This document shows positions 21,210 to 24,060 of a stretch of DNA of 24,060 nucleotides, one piece after another; the stretch's first letter is position 1; each line of letters opens with the position of its first letter. The position numbers and the translations under genes are program-made. A model generated the notes under the pieces. The model was not told the origin of the DNA. It saw only the letters and a list, made by a program, of their open reading frames with translations, and made no database searches. The DNA comes from CAYFJO01 sp964343305 (GTDB taxonomy: Bacteria; Planctomycetota; Planctomycetia; Pirellulales; Pirellulaceae), in contig CAYFJO010000138.1 of assembly GCA_964343305.1 (NCBI GenBank), positions 1-24,060 on the forward strand, read 5' to 3'.

Positions 21210-21349
21210 TAAATATGACTGCTCACCAACGTTGACGCAATCATCGGCGCGTCGGTATCTAACATCCGCAAATCGAGGAGAGTAAAATCAAGTTTGTTTA
21301 ACGGCAATAACACTCCTCACTCAGATCCAGCCTCTTTAGGAAACACAAC

Positions 21350-22114
21350 ATGCATGCCGAATCGAACGAACTATCAAGAAGACAAGTCCTCGAAAGTGCC
21401 GCGATGGCTGCGGGCGTTGCGGCTGCCGTCTCACTGGTTCAAAACACGTCGATCGCCGCCGAGCCCGTGAAGCTCAAAAAGGGAAACACGATTCTGTTTC
21501 AGGGCGATTCCATCACCGACGCTGGCCGAAACCGCGGACAAGAAGGCAGCGCGAACAACGCTCGTGCGATGGGCATGGGCTATCCACATTTACTCGGTTG
21601 CGAATTGCTGCGCGATCACGGCGGCTTGGATTTGAAGATTTACAACCGTGGTATCAGCGGCCACAAAGTGCCCGACCTCGACCAGCGTTGGCAAGAAGAC
21701 ACGATCGATCTGAAGCCGCGCGTGCTGAGCATCTTGGTCGGCGTGAACGACATTTGGCACAAGCTCGCCGGTCGATACGACGGTACGGTCGAAAGTTATC
21801 AAACGGGTTTCGCGGCTTTGTTAGACAAGACGCGAAAGGCGTTGCCCAACGTGACACTTGTCATCTGCGAGCCGTTTGTGCTTCGCTGCGGTGCCGTCAA
21901 CGACAAGTGGTTTCCCGAGTTCGACCAGCGACGAGAAGCCGCCAAGAAAGTTGCCGAAGATGCTGGAACATTATGGGTGCCGTTCCAGACGATGTTTGAC
22001 GAAGCGGTTGCCGCTGGGACCAGGCCCGCTTACTGGGCCGGCGATGGCGTCCATCCGTCAATGGCCGGCCATTCCCTAATGGCCCAAACTTGGCGGAAAG
22101 TCGTTGGAATCTAA
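21350..22114 (+). CDS. Tat-exported SGNH/GDSL-family hydrolase
   Basis: The 254-residue protein begins with a twin-arginine signal (SRRQVLESAAMAAGVAAAVS, residues 9-28, cleavage near SIAA). The four SGNH blocks are present: FQGDSITD with Ser54, Gly101 in NRGISGHK, Asn133 in GVNDIW, and Asp232/His235 in GDGVHPS. It hydrolyses an ester, probably an acetyl or acyl group on a carbohydrate, outside the cytoplasm. AGGA about 8 nt before the ATG supports the start. The next gene follows 87 nt downstream on the same strand and is probably co-transcribed. It is divergent from another esterase of the same superfamily, with two repeat elements between. Confidence 0.93.
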   Translation: MHAESNELSRRQVLESAAMAAGVAAAVSLVQNTSIAAEPVKLKKGNTILFQGDSITDAGRNRGQEGSANNARAMGMGYPHLLGCELLRDHGGLDLKIYNRGISGHKVPDLDQRWQEDTIDLKPRVLSILVGVNDIWHKLAGRYDGTVESYQTGFAALLDKTRKALPNVTLVICEPFVLRCGAVNDKWFPEFDQRREAAKKVAEDAGTLWVPFQTMFDEAVAAGTRPAYWAGDGVHPSMAGHSLMAQTWRKVVGI

Positions 22115-22190
22115 TTCGTCGCCAGTCACTTGCATCGTCGAATCTCGTCGGCGATGATGGACGGCTTGACCCACCCACTCTTTCACGCCT

Positions 22191-22194
22191 GGAG
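22191..22194 (+). promoter_or_regulatory. Ribosome binding site that decides the ThuA-like start
   Basis: GGAG 7 nt before ATG 22202. An ATG at 22130 would add 24 residues before the signal peptide and lacks such a site. Confidence 0.5.
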
Positions 22195-22201
22195 AATTCT
22201 C

Positions 22202-22945
22202 ATGCAACTTTCGAAACGACTTGTCCTGCTTGCCTGTTTGTTTGTCATCGTCGCCAGTGGTCTGACGAACGCCGCTGACAAAGTCAAAGTTCTGATCGTC
22301 ACCGGCTTCGACGTCGGTTCTCACAAGTGGGCAGAATCCGCCAAATTGAACCAGGCCATCCTGCAAAAGTCGGACAGGTTCGACGTCAGCATCAGCACGG
22401 ACGTCGAAGTCTTCGCGTCCAAGAGCCTGGGGTCGAATGATGTGCTCGTTTTGAACTACGGTTTTTGGAAGGCTCCTGATCCCAGCGAAAAGGCGAAGGC
22501 TGGCTTGTTGGACTATGTGAAAGGCGGCGGCAGCGTCGTCGCGCTGCATTTTGCCTGCAGCTCGTTTCAAGAATGGAAAGAGTATCGCGAGTTGCTCGGC
22601 CGCGTGTGGGTCAAGGGCACCGGCGGCCACGGGCCGTACGGCGAGTTCGTCGTCAACATCAAGAACAACGACCATCCCGTCACCAAAGGTTTGAAGGATT
22701 TCAAAACGGAAGACGAGCTGTACGCCAAGCTATCGGGCGATGCAAAAATCGAGGTGTTGGCCACGGCCGATTCCGAGTGGAGTGGCAAGACGGAACCGAT
22801 CGTTTATGCAAAGTCGTATGGCAAAGGCCGAGTCCTGCACAACGTGCTCGGCCACGGCATAGATTCGAAGCAAAACCCAGCCTACCAACAATTGTTCCGC
22901 CGTGGTGTCGAATGGGCCGCGACTGGCAAAGTGACGGTTGACTAG
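22202..22945 (+). CDS. Exported ThuA-like domain protein
   Basis: The 247-residue product has a signal peptide (MQLSKRLVLLACLFVIVASG, cleavage near TNAA), then one ThuA-like domain over nearly its whole length. The domain opens VKVLIVTGFDVGSHKW and has DVLVLNYGFW, the glutaminase-like turn GGGSVVALHFACSSF, and the closing GKGRVLHNVLGHG. ThuA-like proteins have a class I glutamine amidotransferase fold and are linked with sugar utilisation (ThuA takes part in trehalose use in rhizobia). The exact reaction is not settled, and in planctomycetes they accompany PVC dehydrogenases and DUF1080 proteins. It is followed by a hairpin terminator at 22992-23018. Confidence 0.92.
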   Translation: MQLSKRLVLLACLFVIVASGLTNAADKVKVLIVTGFDVGSHKWAESAKLNQAILQKSDRFDVSISTDVEVFASKSLGSNDVLVLNYGFWKAPDPSEKAKAGLLDYVKGGGSVVALHFACSSFQEWKEYRELLGRVWVKGTGGHGPYGEFVVNIKNNDHPVTKGLKDFKTEDELYAKLSGDAKIEVLATADSEWSGKTEPIVYAKSYGKGRVLHNVLGHGIDSKQNPAYQQLFRRGVEWAATGKVTVD

Positions 22946-22991
22946 ACAAGGTAAACTCTACGCCGCCGACTTCCGAAGTGGCGCTCAAATT

Positions 22992-23018
22992 AGCCCGGCT
23001 TTTTGAAAAAGCCGGGCT
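22992..23018. terminator. Hairpin terminator after the ThuA-like gene
   Basis: AGCCCGGCTTTTT and AAAAAGCCGGGCT are exact reverse complements around one G. The stem is nine GC-rich base pairs, or 13 if the A/T part pairs. It lies 46 nt after the ThuA-like stop and before the DUF1501 gene. There is no T-run after the stem, so it is not a textbook intrinsic terminator, but its place and strength fit one. Confidence 0.65.
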
Positions 23019-23101
23019 TCTGTATTGATACGCATCAACGTTTGTTGATATAATCTACCTCGCTCGCTGAACGACAATCTACCTCAAGAGAAACCAGCAA
23101 G

Positions 23102-24060
23102 ATGCTAACCATTCCCGGACAAAAATACCGTTTGTGTGACGGGCTTTGTCGACGTGATTTCCTCAAAGTCGGCGCCCTCGCGATGGGTGGGCTCACCTTG
23201 CCGCAGTTGCTTCGTGCCGAAGCAGCCGTCGGTATTCACAACTCGCACAAAGCGATCATCATGATCTACATGGCCGGTGCTCCGTCGCATCAAGATATGT
23301 ACGATCTCAAGATGGACGCACCGTCGGAGATTCGGGGCGAATTTCTACCGATCGCCACCAACGTGCCGGGTATTCAAATCTGCGAACACATGCCGCGACT
23401 GGCCAAGGTGATGGACAAGTGCGCTCCACTGCGGAGCGTGGTCGGATCACCCAGCGGTGCTCACGACTCGTTTATCTGTTATACCGGCCGAGCCAAACGT
23501 AACGAACCGCCTGGTGGTTGGCCGTCCATCGGTTCGGCCATTTCGAAAGTCAAAGGTCCGCTGCGCCCCAATGTACCGCCGTTTCTCGGACTCGCACCCG
23601 ACGCGGGCCACCCGCCTTACGGCTCGCCCGGTCATCCCGGTTTTCTCGGCATCGGCCATTCCGCGTTCCGTCCGTCAGGTCCTGCGAAACAGGATATGGT
23701 CCTCAACGGTATGACGCTCGATCGACTCGACGATCGCAAGAACTTGCTGGCGAGCTTTGATCGCTTTCGCCGTGACGTTGACAACAGCGGCACGATGCGT
23801 GGCATGGATGCGTTGTCCGAACAGGCACTCAACATTTTAACGTCCAGCCAACTCGCCCAAGCGCTGGACCTCTCAAACGAAGATCCGAAAGTCCGCGAAC
23901 GATACGGCAAAGGCGACTCGAAACGTTACGGCGATGGCGCACCTCGCAATCAAGAACATTTTCTGATGGCTCGACGATTGGTCGAAGCGGGCGCGAGAGT
24001 CGTCACGTTGAACTTTGGCCGTTGGGATTTTCACAGCGACAACTTCAACGGCCTCAAGAA
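23102..24060 (+). CDS. DUF1501 family exported protein (cut by right window edge)
   Basis: ATG at 23102 opens a frame that stays open to the edge: 319 full codons plus two bases. A twin-arginine-like signal is present (CRRDFLKVGALAMGGLTLPQ, residues 16-35). The typical DUF1501 pattern follows: IIMIYMAGAPSHQDMYDLK, FLPIATNVPGIQICEHMPRL, RSVVGSPSGAHDSF (the conserved His/Asp), and the late GARVVTLNFGRWDFHSDN. The fold is related to alkaline phosphatase/sulfatase enzymes. Members are usually about 430-490 residues, so about two-thirds is visible. They are commonly encoded next to DUF1549/DUF1553 cytochrome proteins; that partner would lie upstream or beyond this window, and none is visible upstream here. 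The leader has only a weak AAGAGA site. Confidence 0.92.
   Translation, partial: MLTIPGQKYRLCDGLCRRDFLKVGALAMGGLTLPQLLRAEAAVGIHNSHKAIIMIYMAGAPSHQDMYDLKMDAPSEIRGEFLPIATNVPGIQICEHMPRLAKVMDKCAPLRSVVGSPSGAHDSFICYTGRAKRNEPPGGWPSIGSAISKVKGPLRPNVPPFLGLAPDAGHPPYGSPGHPGFLGIGHSAFRPSGPAKQDMVLNGMTLDRLDDRKNLLASFDRFRRDVDNSGTMRGMDALSEQALNILTSSQLAQALDLSNEDPKVRERYGKGDSKRYGDGAPRNQEHFLMARRLVEAGARVVTLNFGRWDFHSDNFNGLK

Larger units (their letters stand above)
20926..21349. other. Divergent intergenic region occupied by two repeat elements
   Basis: Of these 424 bases, 20965-21137 is MITE copy 2 and 21142-21209 is hairpin element G. Only 20926-20964 and 21210-21349 remain for the promoters of the two divergent genes. 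I see no strong consensus promoter in either part. Confidence 0.55.

Overview
The window reads as a chromosomal segment of a planctomycete, most likely a Pirellulaceae-like lineage. The signs are a PVC-type cytochrome/dehydrogenase, a DUF1501 protein, a DUF1080 protein, an ECF sigma factor directly upstream of a Ser/Thr kinase, many exported proteins, frequent absence of Shine-Dalgarno sites, and intergenic spaces full of long hairpin repeats. I see no rRNA, tRNA, CRISPR array, phage gene or intact transposase.

Layout. Positions 1-1013 hold the tail of an unidentified gene, then an enolase-superfamily gene that has lost its N-terminal capping domain. A small two-helix membrane protein (1363-1851, +) converges on a sodium:solute symporter (3687-1978, -). 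An exported TPR-like protein follows (6070-4133, -), then a large exported WD40 protein of about 15 blades (6381-8546, +). A minus-strand signalling unit comes next: ECF sigma factor (13024-12422), a membrane Ser/Thr kinase 3 nt after it (12418-10169), and an exported protein (10058-9033). Upstream of this lies a minus-strand unit of DUF1080 protein (18003-17383) and a 1371-residue fusion of a GH29-like fucosidase domain, PVC dehydrogenase, HEAT-like helices and a CxxCH haem domain (17320-13205). A voltage-gated channel (19457-18618) and a sialate O-acetylesterase-like esterase (20925-19966) are next. On the plus strand the window ends with a Tat-exported SGNH hydrolase, a ThuA-like protein, a hairpin terminator and a DUF1501 gene that runs off the edge.

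How the genes may work together. The fusion protein, DUF1080 protein, esterase, SGNH hydrolase, ThuA-like protein and DUF1501 protein are all predicted to be exported. All belong to families that planctomycetes use for breaking down complex, often deacetylated or fucosylated, polysaccharides, so the right half looks like a loosely organised glycan-degradation region. The kinase carries an anti-sigma-like zinc motif inside the cell and a carbohydrate-binding-like (F5/8 type C) fold outside. The sigma/kinase pair could therefore sense an extracellular ligand, but this is inference.

The least expected content is non-coding. At least seven long hairpin elements sit between genes. Two are 173-bp copies of one MITE-like element in opposite orientation, whose hairpin loops point the same way. 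Three others begin with GTAG or GGAG, as REP elements do. One hairpin contains the stop codon of the 1371-residue gene, and another stands 2 nt upstream of the symporter's ribosome binding site.
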